From contig JBEBGL010000001.1 in assembly GCA_040081465.1 (NCBI GenBank), positions 186,001-250,000 on the forward strand: a stretch of DNA of 64,000 nt, given 5' to 3'. Below, in pieces: positions 44,761 through 53,351 of the stretch; position 1 is the stretch's first letter, and every line of letters begins with the position of its first letter. The DNA comes from UBA668 sp040081465. Its GTDB lineage: Bacteria > Actinomycetota > Acidimicrobiia > Acidimicrobiales > Ilumatobacteraceae. The notes under the pieces are model-generated. The model saw nothing but the letters and a program-made list of their open reading frames with translations, ran no database searches and was not told the DNA's origin. The position numbers were made by a program, and so were the translations under genes.

Positions 44761-46494
44761 TTACTGCTCGACCCAGAACGTCATCGGGTAGACGACACCT
44801 GAGATGCCGGCGCCAAAGACGGCGGTCGTGCCATCGGGCAGTTCGAAACCGGTCGGACCGTGCACTGCCAGCTTGTGAGCGATACCCCAAATGGTGTAGC
44901 TCTCCCACATGTTGTAGCACTCAGTACCGAATAGCTCGTTGACCTCTTCGGCGATCTCCTTCTTGCGAACGGGATCGTTGCTTGCGCGGTTCTCGTCGAG
45001 CAAGGCGTCGAGAGTCGCGTCCTTGATGCGCCCGAAGTTGAGGGCAATCGGCAGCGCTGGGTTAATGATTTCGGCCGCCGATGAGTGCCAGAAGTGGTAC
45101 TGCATGTCGAGGTCGAAACCACCGTGGTTGCGGAACTGGAACACCTGGAAGTTGCCAAGTGCGGCCGTTACCACGTATGCGCCCTGATCGAGTTGGTCAA
45201 TGGTGACCTCGTCGATACCGGCCTCCAAGAACCATTCCTGCTGGAACTGAGCAATCGTCAGGTTGGTCTCGTCGGTCGTTGCAGCCAACGCCAGCGAGAT
45301 CGGTCCCGGGAACTCAGCCTTGTACTCAGCAATCAGTTCCTGCGCCTTAGCCATGTCTTGAGCTTCCGGATAGCCCGTGTGCTCCAGATAGCCGACCTGG
45401 GTCGGCGAGAAGGGGCCATAGGCAATCTGCGGAACGCCAGCGCTGATCACTTCGTTGACTGCCGCTTGGTCGCGGGAGTAAGCGAGTGCGCATCGGATCC
45501 GGCGATCGTTGAGCGGCGAGCCTTCTTGCGTGACGTGTAGCAACGTGTATGCAGTTTCACCCTGGTTGGCGACCTCGAACATGCCGATGTCTGTGGCCTC
45601 CCGGAACTCCGCGATTGTTGCGCCGTTCGTGGTGTGGATGACATCAACGGTGCCACTCTTGAGCGCATCGCGCCGACTAAGTGCGTCGGGTATGAAGCGG
45701 AACTCAAGGGAGTCGAGGTACGGGTACGGATCGTTCCAGTAAGTGTCGTTGCGCGACATCAGGAACGATTCGCCATCCGCGTAGCTGTCGGAGACGAATG
45801 GACCGGTGCCAACGGGATCGGTCTTCAGCAGCGCATCTACGTCGGACGCTGCCAACCATTCTGGCGACGCCATGTAGCCGATTTGGCCGGTGAGGATGAA
45901 CGGGAACGCGACCCACGAAGTGTTGAGAGTGACCTTCGCAGTCATGGGATCGACAAGTTCAACGCCGGTTATGGGCTGCAACGGGAACTGCGTGACGGTG
46001 CCGACGCGAGCGCGCTCGAGGTTGTCGACAATCGCAGCACCGTCGAAGGCAGTGCCGTCGTGGAATGTAACGCCCTCGCGAGCCGTGATGGTCCATTCGG
46101 TGAAGTCGTCGTTCGGCACAACCGACTCGGCCAAGTAGGGACTCCACGAGCCGTCGGAGTTGGGAAGCGTGAGCGAGTCGAAGATGTTACGTAGCACCTG
46201 GTGACAAGACGCGGCGCACAGAATCTCGGACGGTCGCCACGGGTTACTAGGAGCGGGCTCGACGGCGAACACCATGCTGCCACCAGGTACCGGGACCTCT
46301 TCGGCAGCGGTCGTCGGCGGCGGTACCGTCGTGGCGGCGGCAGTATCTGCAACCGTCGTGTCGGCGGCTGAATCGGTGGTAGCTGTCTTTGCGTCGTCGC
46401 CGCCGCAGGCGGCACCGACCAGGCCGGCGGTGAGGACCAATGCGGCCAGCACCCGTCCAGACTTGTGTCGACGTACTGAATTGGAATGACCCAT
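44761..46494 (-). CDS. oppA: Oligopeptide-binding lipoprotein OppA (SBP_bac_5)
   Basis: A 577-residue extracellular solute-binding protein. The signal peptide has basic VRRHKSGR, then a hydrophobic core, and lipobox VGAA-Cys30. An Ala/Thr linker follows, and then the binding domain (GGSMVFAVEPAPSNPW; ITAREGVTFHDGTAFDG; RIRCALAYSRDQAAVNEV). It delivers peptides or similar solutes to OppBCDF. ATG 46494 has a strong GGGGG ribosome-binding site (46500-46504), so this first gene of the operon has a 5' leader, unlike most unit-leading genes here. Confidence 0.93.
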   Translation of the reverse strand: MGHSNSVRRHKSGRVLAALVLTAGLVGAACGGDDAKTATTDSAADTTVADTAAATTVPPPTTAAEEVPVPGGSMVFAVEPAPSNPWRPSEILCAASCHQVLRNIFDSLTLPNSDGSWSPYLAESVVPNDDFTEWTITAREGVTFHDGTAFDGAAIVDNLERARVGTVTQFPLQPITGVELVDPMTAKVTLNTSWVAFPFILTGQIGYMASPEWLAASDVDALLKTDPVGTGPFVSDSYADGESFLMSRNDTYWNDPYPYLDSLEFRFIPDALSRRDALKSGTVDVIHTTNGATIAEFREATDIGMFEVANQGETAYTLLHVTQEGSPLNDRRIRCALAYSRDQAAVNEVISAGVPQIAYGPFSPTQVGYLEHTGYPEAQDMAKAQELIAEYKAEFPGPISLALAATTDETNLTIAQFQQEWFLEAGIDEVTIDQLDQGAYVVTAALGNFQVFQFRNHGGFDLDMQYHFWHSSAAEIINPALPIALNFGRIKDATLDALLDENRASNDPVRKKEIAEEVNELFGTECYNMWESYTIWGIAHKLAVHGPTGFELPDGTTAVFGAGISGVVYPMTFWVEQ

Positions 46495-46663
46495 CTGTTC
46501 CCCCAGTTGTGTTCGCGAATATTGCTGAGCAGGGTGCGGCGATGTGGGCAACAATGTGACCCCCATCACACCCCGTTGGGTGGCACCTTAGCCAGATCTG
46601 CCGAGCCGTGGGCAACACGGACCCCAGGGCCACATGATTTGTCGCGGCTGTATCGTCGGAGCC
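46495..46663. other. Divergent intergenic region between oppA and ppk2
   Basis: This 168-bp gap holds the oppA ribosome-binding site (minus strand) and the ppk2 -10 hexamer (plus strand). I see no clear -35, operator palindrome or small gene in it. Confidence 0.5.
46651..46656 (+). promoter_or_regulatory. Putative -10 element TATCGT, leaderless promoter of ppk2
   Basis: TATCGT is 7 nt before ATG 46664. The same hexamer precedes the aldehyde dehydrogenase gene at 61900. Confidence 0.45.
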
Positions 46664-47485
46664 ATGTCGACCAAACCCAACTCTGTGCTTGACTCCCTGC
46701 GCGTGCAACAAGGCAAACCCCTCACGCTTGCTGATCACGACCCGGCAGCGACACTCGGTTGGGAAAAAGAAGCAGCCAAGGCGGAACTTGAGGAAGTCAA
46801 GGCTCGCATCGACGTGTTGCAGCGGCGCCTCTACGCCGAGGAGAAGCGAAGTCTTTTGTTGGTGCTGCAGGCGATGGATGCCGCAGGCAAGGACGGCACA
46901 ATTCGCAACATCCTGGCCGGGCTGAACCCGGCGGGCATTGAGGTCAGCAGCTTTCGCGTGCCAGGCGGCCCCGAAACCCAGCACGACTACCTGTGGCGCG
47001 TGCACGCGGTTACGCCAGCGAAAGGCATGATCGGCATTTTCAATCGCAGCCACTACGAGGATGTGCTCGTTGTTCGCGTGAAGAAGTTTGTGCCGAAATC
47101 TGTGTGGTCGCGGCGCTACGACCACATCAAGGCGTTCGAGCAGCTGCTGACCGATGAGGGCACCACCGTTGTGAAGTGCTTTCTGAACGTGTCCGAAGAC
47201 GAACAGCGCGAGCGGCTGCAGGAGCGCGTTGACGACCCGGAGAAGCGTTGGAAGTTCCGGGTGGGCGACCTCGACGATCGCAAGCTGTGGCCGAGTTACC
47301 AAGAGGCGTACCGCGATGCGATCGCGCGCACTAGCACGGATGACGCGCCGTGGTACGTGGTGCCCGCCGACCGGAACTGGGTACGCAACCTGGCCGTCGC
47401 AAAGATCTTGCTGCATCACCTTGAGAAGATGAATCCGAAGCTGCCACCCGAAGAAGAAGGCATTGTCGGTTTGGTCGTTACCTAA
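46664..47485 (+). CDS. ppk2: Polyphosphate kinase 2 family protein
   Basis: A 273-residue PPK2-domain kinase that uses polyphosphate to phosphorylate nucleotides (AMP or ADP/GDP). Walker A-like AMDAAGKDGTIRNI, then VPGGPETQHDYLWRVH, FNRSHYEDVLVVRV (lid/Walker B region) and KFRVGDLDDRKLWPSYQEAY are characteristic. The length is that of single-domain PPK2; whether it is class I, II or III cannot be set by eye. ATG 46664 was chosen over a start 10 codons upstream because TATCGT lies 7 nt before it. Monocistronic, divergent from oppA. Confidence 0.93.
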   Translation: MSTKPNSVLDSLRVQQGKPLTLADHDPAATLGWEKEAAKAELEEVKARIDVLQRRLYAEEKRSLLLVLQAMDAAGKDGTIRNILAGLNPAGIEVSSFRVPGGPETQHDYLWRVHAVTPAKGMIGIFNRSHYEDVLVVRVKKFVPKSVWSRRYDHIKAFEQLLTDEGTTVVKCFLNVSEDEQRERLQERVDDPEKRWKFRVGDLDDRKLWPSYQEAYRDAIARTSTDDAPWYVVPADRNWVRNLAVAKILLHHLEKMNPKLPPEEEGIVGLVVT

Positions 47486-47509
47486 CACGCCATAAGCAGC
47501 GGCGAAATG

Positions 47510-47515
47510 TAAAGT
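47510..47515 (+). promoter_or_regulatory. Putative -10 element TAAAGT of the molybdenum hydroxylase operon
   Basis: TAAAGT is 9 nt before ATG 47525. Confidence 0.42.
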
Positions 47516-47524
47516 TGCGGCCCT

Positions 47525-48379
47525 ATGTCCGCGACGTCTGTGACGGTGCCTCGCACACTCGCAGACGCGTTGCGCATGCTGGCGGACTCGCCGGAAGCGG
47601 CAGTGCTGGCTGGCGGCACCGACCTGATGGTCGAGTTCAATGCCGGTCATCTGCGCGCGACAGAAGTCGTAGTGGTGAACCGCATTGGCGAGCTGTGTAG
47701 CTGGCAGCACAACCCCGACTTGGGCACCCTGCACATCGGCGCCGGCGTTACGTACTCCGAGATTGAACAGTCGCCAATTGCGGGTTGGGTGCCTGCGCTC
47801 GCACAGGCAGCTCGCACTGTTGGCTCGCCGCAGATTCGCCACGCCGCCACCATCGGCGGCAACGTTGCCACGTGCTCGCCCGCCGGCGACGGGTTGCCGG
47901 TGCTGAGCGCTCTGGAAGCACAGGTGCACCTGGCGTCGGCGTCCGGCGAGCGCACACTGCCGTTCGCCGACTTCATGATTGGGCCGAAACGGACGGCGCT
48001 GCAGCCGGGCGAGTTGATCACAGGCGTGACTGTGCCGGTGTTCAGCGGTTGGCAGGGGTACAGCAAGGTTGGTGTCCGCAACGCGATGGTGATCGCGGTT
48101 GCGAGTGCATCGCTGGTTGTTGCGCCGCGCGACGTACGTCTGGCGCTGGGGTCGGTCGGGCCGGTCATCTTGCGTTGCGAAGAAGCAGAAGCGCTGATAG
48201 CAGCGGAGGCCGACTTCGAGGCGCGTCGCGTGAGCGCACCGGTGGTCGAGCGTTTCGCAGAGTTGGCGCGCAGTGCGGCGCGACCGATCGATGATCATCG
48301 CTCGACGGCCGAGTACCGTCGCCACGCTGTTGGCGTATTGGCCGGACGTTTACTTCGAAGGGCGTTCCCGAATGAGTAA
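47525..48379 (+). CDS. Molybdenum hydroxylase, FAD-binding subunit (CoxM/XdhB type)
   Basis: A 284-residue FAD subunit of a xanthine dehydrogenase-family enzyme. FAD-binding motifs are VLAGGTDLMVEFNAG and TIGGNVATCSPAGDGLP. It passes electrons from the 2Fe-2S subunit to NAD or another acceptor. First gene in the order FAD - 2Fe2S - Mo, with TAAAGT 9 nt before ATG. The 2Fe-2S gene follows after 15 bp. No [4Fe-4S] insert as in 4-hydroxybenzoyl-CoA reductase is seen. Confidence 0.9.
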   Translation: MSATSVTVPRTLADALRMLADSPEAAVLAGGTDLMVEFNAGHLRATEVVVVNRIGELCSWQHNPDLGTLHIGAGVTYSEIEQSPIAGWVPALAQAARTVGSPQIRHAATIGGNVATCSPAGDGLPVLSALEAQVHLASASGERTLPFADFMIGPKRTALQPGELITGVTVPVFSGWQGYSKVGVRNAMVIAVASASLVVAPRDVRLALGSVGPVILRCEEAEALIAAEADFEARRVSAPVVERFAELARSAARPIDDHRSTAEYRRHAVGVLAGRLLRRAFPNE

Positions 48380-48394
48380 CGGCATGGGAACGGC

Positions 48395-48889
48395 ATGAGT
48401 AGCGAGCTGTACCGACTGCACGTGAATGGCGTCACGCGCGAAGTGCGCGATGCATGGGTGGGGGAGAGCCTGCTCTTCGTGCTGCGCGAGCGACTGGGCC
48501 TGATGGGCAGCAAGGGCGCGTGTGAGCAGGGCGAGTGTGGTTCTTGCAGCGTGCTGATCGACGACGAGTTGCTGTGCAGCTGTTTGGTGTTAGCTGCAGG
48601 CGCGGTGGGCCAAGCGATCGTCACCATCGAGGGCGTTGCGCCGGTCGGTGCTCCTAACGACGTGCAGCAAGCGTTCGTCGATTGCGGAGCAGTGCAGTGC
48701 GGATTCTGCACACCCGGTTTGATCATGGCTGCTCACGCGTTGCTTGAGAGATCGTCGGCGCCAAGCGAGATGGAGATTCGCGAAGAGTTGTCGGGCAACA
48801 TCTGTCGCTGCACCGGCTATGGCCGCATCATTGAAGCTGTGCAGCGAGTTGCAGTCGCGCGCCGCGCCGTCTCCGAAGGTGATGCATGA
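48395..48889 (+). CDS. Molybdenum hydroxylase, [2Fe-2S] subunit (CoxS/XdhC type)
   Basis: A 164-residue subunit with two clusters. The plant-ferredoxin-type cluster is bound by GACEQGECGSCSVL and a later Cys in LCSCLVLA. The second, alpha-helical cluster is bound by QCGFCTPG and NICRCTGYG. All eight cysteines are present. ATG 48395 is reasonable; the stop overlaps the large-subunit start (ATGA). Confidence 0.94.
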   Translation: MSSELYRLHVNGVTREVRDAWVGESLLFVLRERLGLMGSKGACEQGECGSCSVLIDDELLCSCLVLAAGAVGQAIVTIEGVAPVGAPNDVQQAFVDCGAVQCGFCTPGLIMAAHALLERSSAPSEMEIREELSGNICRCTGYGRIIEAVQRVAVARRAVSEGDA

Positions 48890-51165
48890 CACTCACCACC
48901 GTCTCGACGACAGCACGCGGGCGACTGGGCGAAAGCGTTGTCCGACCCGATGGTGTGCCAAAGGTGCAGGGGTCGTTTGCCTTCTCGGGCGACCTGAGCG
49001 CCGACGGCTTCCTGTGGGGAGCGACGTTGCGATCGCCGCACCCGTACGCCCGCCTTGTGAGCATCGATGCCTCGGCCGCGTGGGCGATCGACGGCGTCGA
49101 GTGCGTGATTACCGCCAGCGATGTTCCTGGAAAGCTGAACTACGGCTTGATCACGCAGGATCAACCTGTCTTCGCAAGAGAATACGTGCGGTTCGTCGGC
49201 GAGGCAGTCGCAGCTGTCGCGGCAGACCACCCCGAGACGTGCCGGCGCGCGTTGGCCGCCATCGTCGTCGTGTACGAAGAACTGCCAGCGCTGACCGACC
49301 CTGAGCGCGCAATCGATAGCTCGTCGACGCCGATACACCCCAACGGCAATGTGTTACGTCATCAACGCATCGTGCGCGGCGATCAGTCGATCGTCGGGCC
49401 GGTCACGGTCGAGGGCACCTACGAACTCGGCATGCAAGACCAGGCGTTCCTCGGGCTCGAAGCGGCGCTCGCGCTTCCCGACCCAGGTGGCGAAGGTGTC
49501 GAGTTGTTTATCGCCACGCAGTGGTTACACGAGGATCGTAAGCAAATCGCAGCGTGCTTGGATCTGCCAGAAGAGAAGGTGCGGCTCACGCTTGGTGGCG
49601 TAGGCGGTGCGTTCGGTGCCCGCGAAGACATCAGTCTGCAAGTGCACTGTTGCCTGCTCGCGTTGCGCACCAGTCGACCGGTGCGCATGGCCTACAGCCG
49701 ACAGGAGAGCTTTCTCGGCCACGTGCATCGTCATCCGGGCAAGATATGGATGCGTCACCACGCCGATAGCGGCGGGCGAATTCTCAGGATTGAAGCGCGC
49801 TTCTTGCTGGACGGAGGTGCGTACGCGTCGACGTCGGAAGCGGTGCTGTGCAACGCAATCACGCACACGCAGGGTCCATACAAGTGCGACAACGCGACCG
49901 TCGACGGCTGGGTCGCGCGCACGAACAACTTGCCCTGCGGGGCGATGCGCGGCTTCGGTGTCGTTCAAGCGTGTTTCGCGCACGAGGCACAGATGGACAA
50001 GCTCGGTGCGGCAATCGGTCTCGACCCGGTCGAGATTCGGTTGCTGAACGCGATGAAGACCGGTGATCACATGATCACTGGTCAGGTGGTCGAGAGTGTC
50101 GCTCCTGTTGCACGCGCGATTCGCGAGACCGCCGCATTGCCGTTGCCCGATGAGCCAGTCGGCGGGCATGACGGCGATCCGATGCGACTGCCTGGTGGCG
50201 CGGGGCTGACAGCCGACCGTAGTCATATTCGCAGAGGGATCGGCTGGGGTGTCTCAATCAAGAACCTGATGTACAGCGAAGGCTTCGACGATTACTCCAC
50301 GGCGCGGGTTCGTCTCGCCGACGGTGTTGCATCGGTCAAGTTCGCAACGTCGGAGGTTGGCCAGGGATTCGTCACGATTGCGGCGCAGATCGCGCGCAGT
50401 GTGCTGGGTGTCGACGACGTGGTGCTCGAGCCGATCGATACGACGGTTGGCTCCGCGGGATCTACCTCCGCATCACGCCAGACCTGGATGAGCGGCGGCG
50501 CCGTCGATGGTGCTTGTCGCCTCGTGCGCGAGCGGCTGTTCGAGCGCGTTGCGATCGCCCACGATCTCGACCCGCTGCAACTCGCAATCGACGGCACCGA
50601 TGTCGTCGACACGATGGGCACGCTGCGAGTACCGGTGGCCGAGGCGAGCGCGGGCGTATCGATCGAGGAGACCTTCGAGCATCACCATCGGCCCACAGAA
50701 GATCTTGACGAGAACGGCCAGGGCAACTGCCACACAGCGTTCGCATTCGTCGCGCAACGAGCAGTGGTCGACGTCGACCCCGAGTTGGGCTTGGTGAAAG
50801 TAGTGCAGGTCGCAACGGCGCAGGACGTCGGCCGTGCCCTGAACCCGATGAGCGTCGTTGGTCAGATCGAGGGCGGTATTGCCCAGGGACTCGGACTCGC
50901 GGTGATGGAGGAGATCGTGCAAATCGACGGTCACGTGCGCAACGCGAGCTTCACCGATTACCTGCTGCCGACCTTCCTCGATATGCCCGACGTCTTGATC
51001 TCGCTGATTGAAGAACCCGACCCGATGGCACCGTTGGGCGCCAAGGGTGTCGGTGAACCTCCTTGCATCGCGGCGACGCCAGCGATCGTGGCAGCGATCC
51101 GTGATGCCATCGGCCACGACATTCTGCGAGTTCCGGTCCGACCCGGGGACATCTGTCTCCGATGA
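48886..51165 (+). CDS. Molybdenum hydroxylase, molybdopterin-binding subunit (XdhA-like)
   Basis: A 759-residue Mo-cofactor subunit. Family blocks are LTLGGVGGAFGARED, PCGAMRGFGVVQA (active-site Arg loop) and GAKGVGEPPCIAATPA, with the catalytic Glu near the C-terminus. The loop lacks the AYxCSFR signature of form I CO dehydrogenase, so it is more likely a xanthine/purine- or N-heterocycle-hydroxylating enzyme. Neighbouring phosphoribosyltransferase, amidohydrolase and deaminase genes support nitrogen-heterocycle catabolism. No molybdenum-cofactor insertion chaperone is in the window. Confidence 0.9.
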   Translation: MTLTTVSTTARGRLGESVVRPDGVPKVQGSFAFSGDLSADGFLWGATLRSPHPYARLVSIDASAAWAIDGVECVITASDVPGKLNYGLITQDQPVFAREYVRFVGEAVAAVAADHPETCRRALAAIVVVYEELPALTDPERAIDSSSTPIHPNGNVLRHQRIVRGDQSIVGPVTVEGTYELGMQDQAFLGLEAALALPDPGGEGVELFIATQWLHEDRKQIAACLDLPEEKVRLTLGGVGGAFGAREDISLQVHCCLLALRTSRPVRMAYSRQESFLGHVHRHPGKIWMRHHADSGGRILRIEARFLLDGGAYASTSEAVLCNAITHTQGPYKCDNATVDGWVARTNNLPCGAMRGFGVVQACFAHEAQMDKLGAAIGLDPVEIRLLNAMKTGDHMITGQVVESVAPVARAIRETAALPLPDEPVGGHDGDPMRLPGGAGLTADRSHIRRGIGWGVSIKNLMYSEGFDDYSTARVRLADGVASVKFATSEVGQGFVTIAAQIARSVLGVDDVVLEPIDTTVGSAGSTSASRQTWMSGGAVDGACRLVRERLFERVAIAHDLDPLQLAIDGTDVVDTMGTLRVPVAEASAGVSIEETFEHHHRPTEDLDENGQGNCHTAFAFVAQRAVVDVDPELGLVKVVQVATAQDVGRALNPMSVVGQIEGGIAQGLGLAVMEEIVQIDGHVRNASFTDYLLPTFLDMPDVLISLIEEPDPMAPLGAKGVGEPPCIAATPAIVAAIRDAIGHDILRVPVRPGDICLR

Positions 51166-51171
51166 TTCAGA

Positions 51172-51177
51172 TAAGTT
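51172..51177 (+). promoter_or_regulatory. Putative -10 element TAAGTT, leaderless promoter of the phosphoribosyltransferase gene
   Basis: TAAGTT is 7 nt before GTG 51185, only 7 nt downstream of the large-subunit stop. Confidence 0.42.
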
Positions 51178-51184
51178 GGTAGAC

Positions 51185-51679
51185 GTGACGAGCGACCGTG
51201 AGATTCTGACGTGGGAAGTGTTCGGGTCGGCATCGCGTGAGCTGGCGCAAATGGTCGCCGACGATTACGAACCAGACATGATTCTGTCGATCGCACGTGG
51301 TGGCCTGCTGATCGGTGGTGCTCTCGGTTACGCGTTGAGTGTGAAGAACGTGTACACGATGAACGTCGAGTTCTACACCGGTGTCGACGAGCGACTCGAA
51401 GTGCCGCGCATACTTCCGCCGGCACCCGATTTCGTCGACGTCAGCCACGCGAAGATCCTCATCGCCGACGATGTCGCTGACACTGGGCACACGTTGCGCA
51501 GTGTCCAAATGTTCTGCGCCGGCAAGGTCGCCGAAGTGCGCACCGCTGTGCTGTACGAGAAGAGTCATTCGGTCGTGAAGTGCGACTACGTGTGGAAGCG
51601 CACCGATCAGTGGATCAACTTCCCATGGAGCGACAAAGCCCCAGTAGCCGAACGCGACTGGTCCGTCCAAGACGCCTGA
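51185..51679 (+). CDS. Phosphoribosyltransferase, xanthine/hypoxanthine type
   Basis: A 164-residue type I PRTase. The PRPP-binding loop is ILIADDVADTGHTL, preceded by SIARGGLLIGGALGYAL, and YVWKRTDQWINFPW resembles the C-terminal base-stacking region of XGPRT-like enzymes. It would convert a purine base and PRPP to the nucleotide, linking the adjacent molybdenum hydroxylase to salvage. GTG 51185 was chosen over the longer frame inside the preceding gene because TAAGTT lies 7 nt before it. It ends at a large palindrome. Confidence 0.87.
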   Translation: MTSDREILTWEVFGSASRELAQMVADDYEPDMILSIARGGLLIGGALGYALSVKNVYTMNVEFYTGVDERLEVPRILPPAPDFVDVSHAKILIADDVADTGHTLRSVQMFCAGKVAEVRTAVLYEKSHSVVKCDYVWKRTDQWINFPWSDKAPVAERDWSVQDA

Positions 51680-51690
51680 AGCGGTTCCGA

Positions 51691-51766
51691 GTCGAGTGTT
51701 TGCTGCAGGCGAGTGTTTCATGCCCGTGTGCAGGCACGAAACACTCGACTGCACGTAACACTCGAC
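51691..51766. repeat. 76-bp nested palindrome between convergent genes
   Basis: The outer arms GTCGAGTGTT (51691-51700) and AACACTCGAC (51757-51766) are perfectly complementary. The inner 15-bp stem at 51710-51724 and 51733-51747 has one A-C mismatch and an 8-nt loop. Between them are CTGCAG/CTGCAC half-matches. The unit CGAGTGTT thus occurs twice in each orientation. Position between the phosphoribosyltransferase and the FAD oxidoreductase stops fits a bidirectional terminator or a REP-like mobile palindrome. Confidence 0.7.
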
Positions 51767-51769
51767 TGA

Positions 51770-53326
51770 TTACTGCTGGCTGAGGATTTTGATTGCTGCG
51801 TTTCTGCCGCTGGCGCCCCAGACACCTGCACCTGGGAAGGTTGCGGCTCCTGTGATGTACAAACCCTCCACCGGCGTTTCGTAACGCGTGAGCTCTGGGT
51901 TCTTGTTGTGCAGCGCGGCTAATGGACCGCCGGCGAACGATGTTGCGTGGCCATGGGGCAGATAGAACTCGCGCTCGTAGCGATCGGGAGTCATCGCTCG
52001 CCACTCGATCAGTGACTGCTTAAATCCAGGCTCAGCGAGCCCACCGAACAAATCCAGCCAACGCTCTGGTTCGGCGCTGCCAGCCCATCCGCCTTTGAAT
52101 CCGTACGGAGTGAACACCGTCTCCAAACTCAACACATGCTGTCCGGAAGGAGCGACGCTTGGATCGCCTACCGACGGCACGTTGGCGATGATTCCCGGTC
52201 TCTCAATCACTCCGCCAGACGGCATGATCTCGAACGCGCGATGCATGTCAGCGAGTGTTGGCGCGATTGCGTACGACGCGGTGAGGTCGCCGTCGAGACC
52301 CGCGTCGCGCGCGGCCCGCAAATGCGGAACCGCCGACATGACCGCATCGATCTTCGACTCGTAGCCGTCGTCGTGCGGGATTGCCTGCCAGCGCCGCACC
52401 AGGTTCGCTGCTTGCGGCGGGGGATTGCGCAACCACGACAGGAACGTGTCATGCGGATTGCATGCCGACACCACGATGCGCGCGGTGATCTCGCTGCCGT
52501 CGGCCAACACGACACCGCGCACACCTGCGCCCTCGCACGTGACAGCCGAAACCTTCGTTCGCACGCGCGTCGCGCCACCAGCAAGTTCGAACGCGGCCCG
52601 CAACGTGCGCGGCACTTCGCCGCTGCCACCCACTGGTCGACCTACCTTGCCGACGTGTCGTAGCGCGTACGTGAGTGCGCCTAAGCCGGTTCGAGGCAAC
52701 TCGGGCGAGATGCCCCACACCATCGGACCGACCAACATGCCCGGGCCTTGTAGAGCGTCGGCAGTGAAGTACTCGCGCATCACGTCGGCTGCGCTGCGTC
52801 GATTCCAGCGCAACAACGTGCTGACGCCGCGTCCGCCACGAGCTAACACCTTGCGAGTTAGTCCACCGAGAGTTGGCGGATCGTTGGCCGACTCGAACAG
52901 CAGCCTCACCGCGGGAATCGCAGCCTTTAGGTAGCGCCGGTAACCGTCGACCTCACCGGGATAGTTGCGCCCAATCGAGTCGAGCGTTTGCTCGACGGAG
53001 TGATAGCTCGCCCACGCCGGACCTACATTGCCGTCTGCGCCCCACGACATGTTGATCTGCGCCGGTTCGAGATCGAGGTACTTGAGTCCGTGATTCACGA
53101 GCCCCAGCTCTTCGATCACGGGTGTCGTGCGAAACGTGATGTGATCGCAGTTGCAGATGTTGACCGTCGCGCCGGCAAAAGACTCGCTCGCCGCAGTGCC
53201 ACCGACTTCTGCTCTTGCCTCGAGTAGCAGCGTCCGCAACCCACCGCGCGCGAGATAAGCCGCACACACCAGGCCGTTGTGGCCGCCGCCAACCACTATC
53301 GCGTCATAGTCGTTAACAGCCGTCAT
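51770..53326 (-). CDS. FAD-dependent oxidoreductase, PYROXD2/phytoene desaturase-like
   Basis: A 518-residue flavoprotein. The N-terminal dinucleotide-binding motif is IVVGGGHNGLVCAAYLARGG, and EVGGTAASE follows. The C-terminal FAD motif is GLYITGAATFPGAGVWGASG. Length and blocks match the phytoene desaturase/PYROXD2 superfamily. No carotenoid genes are near, so a carotenoid role is not supported; the context of amide and purine genes suggests oxidation of an amine or heterocycle, which is inference. ATG 53326 has TACCGT 9 nt upstream; the open frame continues 151 codons but is shadow of the creatininase gene. Confidence 0.82.
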   Translation of the reverse strand: MTAVNDYDAIVVGGGHNGLVCAAYLARGGLRTLLLEARAEVGGTAASESFAGATVNICNCDHITFRTTPVIEELGLVNHGLKYLDLEPAQINMSWGADGNVGPAWASYHSVEQTLDSIGRNYPGEVDGYRRYLKAAIPAVRLLFESANDPPTLGGLTRKVLARGGRGVSTLLRWNRRSAADVMREYFTADALQGPGMLVGPMVWGISPELPRTGLGALTYALRHVGKVGRPVGGSGEVPRTLRAAFELAGGATRVRTKVSAVTCEGAGVRGVVLADGSEITARIVVSACNPHDTFLSWLRNPPPQAANLVRRWQAIPHDDGYESKIDAVMSAVPHLRAARDAGLDGDLTASYAIAPTLADMHRAFEIMPSGGVIERPGIIANVPSVGDPSVAPSGQHVLSLETVFTPYGFKGGWAGSAEPERWLDLFGGLAEPGFKQSLIEWRAMTPDRYEREFYLPHGHATSFAGGPLAALHNKNPELTRYETPVEGLYITGAATFPGAGVWGASGRNAAIKILSQQ

Positions 53327-53335
53327 TATCGATGA

Positions 53336-53341
53336 ACGGTA
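53336..53341 (-). promoter_or_regulatory. Putative -10 element TACCGT, leaderless promoter of the FAD oxidoreductase gene
   Basis: TACCGT (minus) is 9 nt before ATG 53326. It overlaps the plus-strand -10 hexamer of the creatininase gene by 2 bp. Confidence 0.42.
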
Positions 53342-53345
53342 ACGT
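53340..53345 (+). promoter_or_regulatory. Putative -10 element TAACGT, leaderless promoter of the creatininase-family gene
   Basis: TAACGT is 6 nt before GTG 53352. The whole divergent intergenic region is 25 bp. Confidence 0.45.
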
Positions 53346-53351
53346 TCTTGC

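Noticed and set aside
46247..48325. 692-codon minus-strand open frame across oppA 5' end, ppk2 and the FAD subunit gene
   Set aside because: It is antisense to three well-supported genes and its translation shows no domain; GC-rich third-position bias creates such frames.
48886..51165. Carbon monoxide dehydrogenase (form I) large subunit
   Set aside because: The AYxCSFR active-site signature is missing; the loop reads PCGAMRGFG, nearer to xanthine dehydrogenase-like enzymes.
51770..53326. Carotenoid phytoene desaturase (CrtI)
   Set aside because: Superfamily fits, but there is no crtB/crtE or other carotenoid gene nearby, and sequence blocks are closer to PYROXD2-like proteins.
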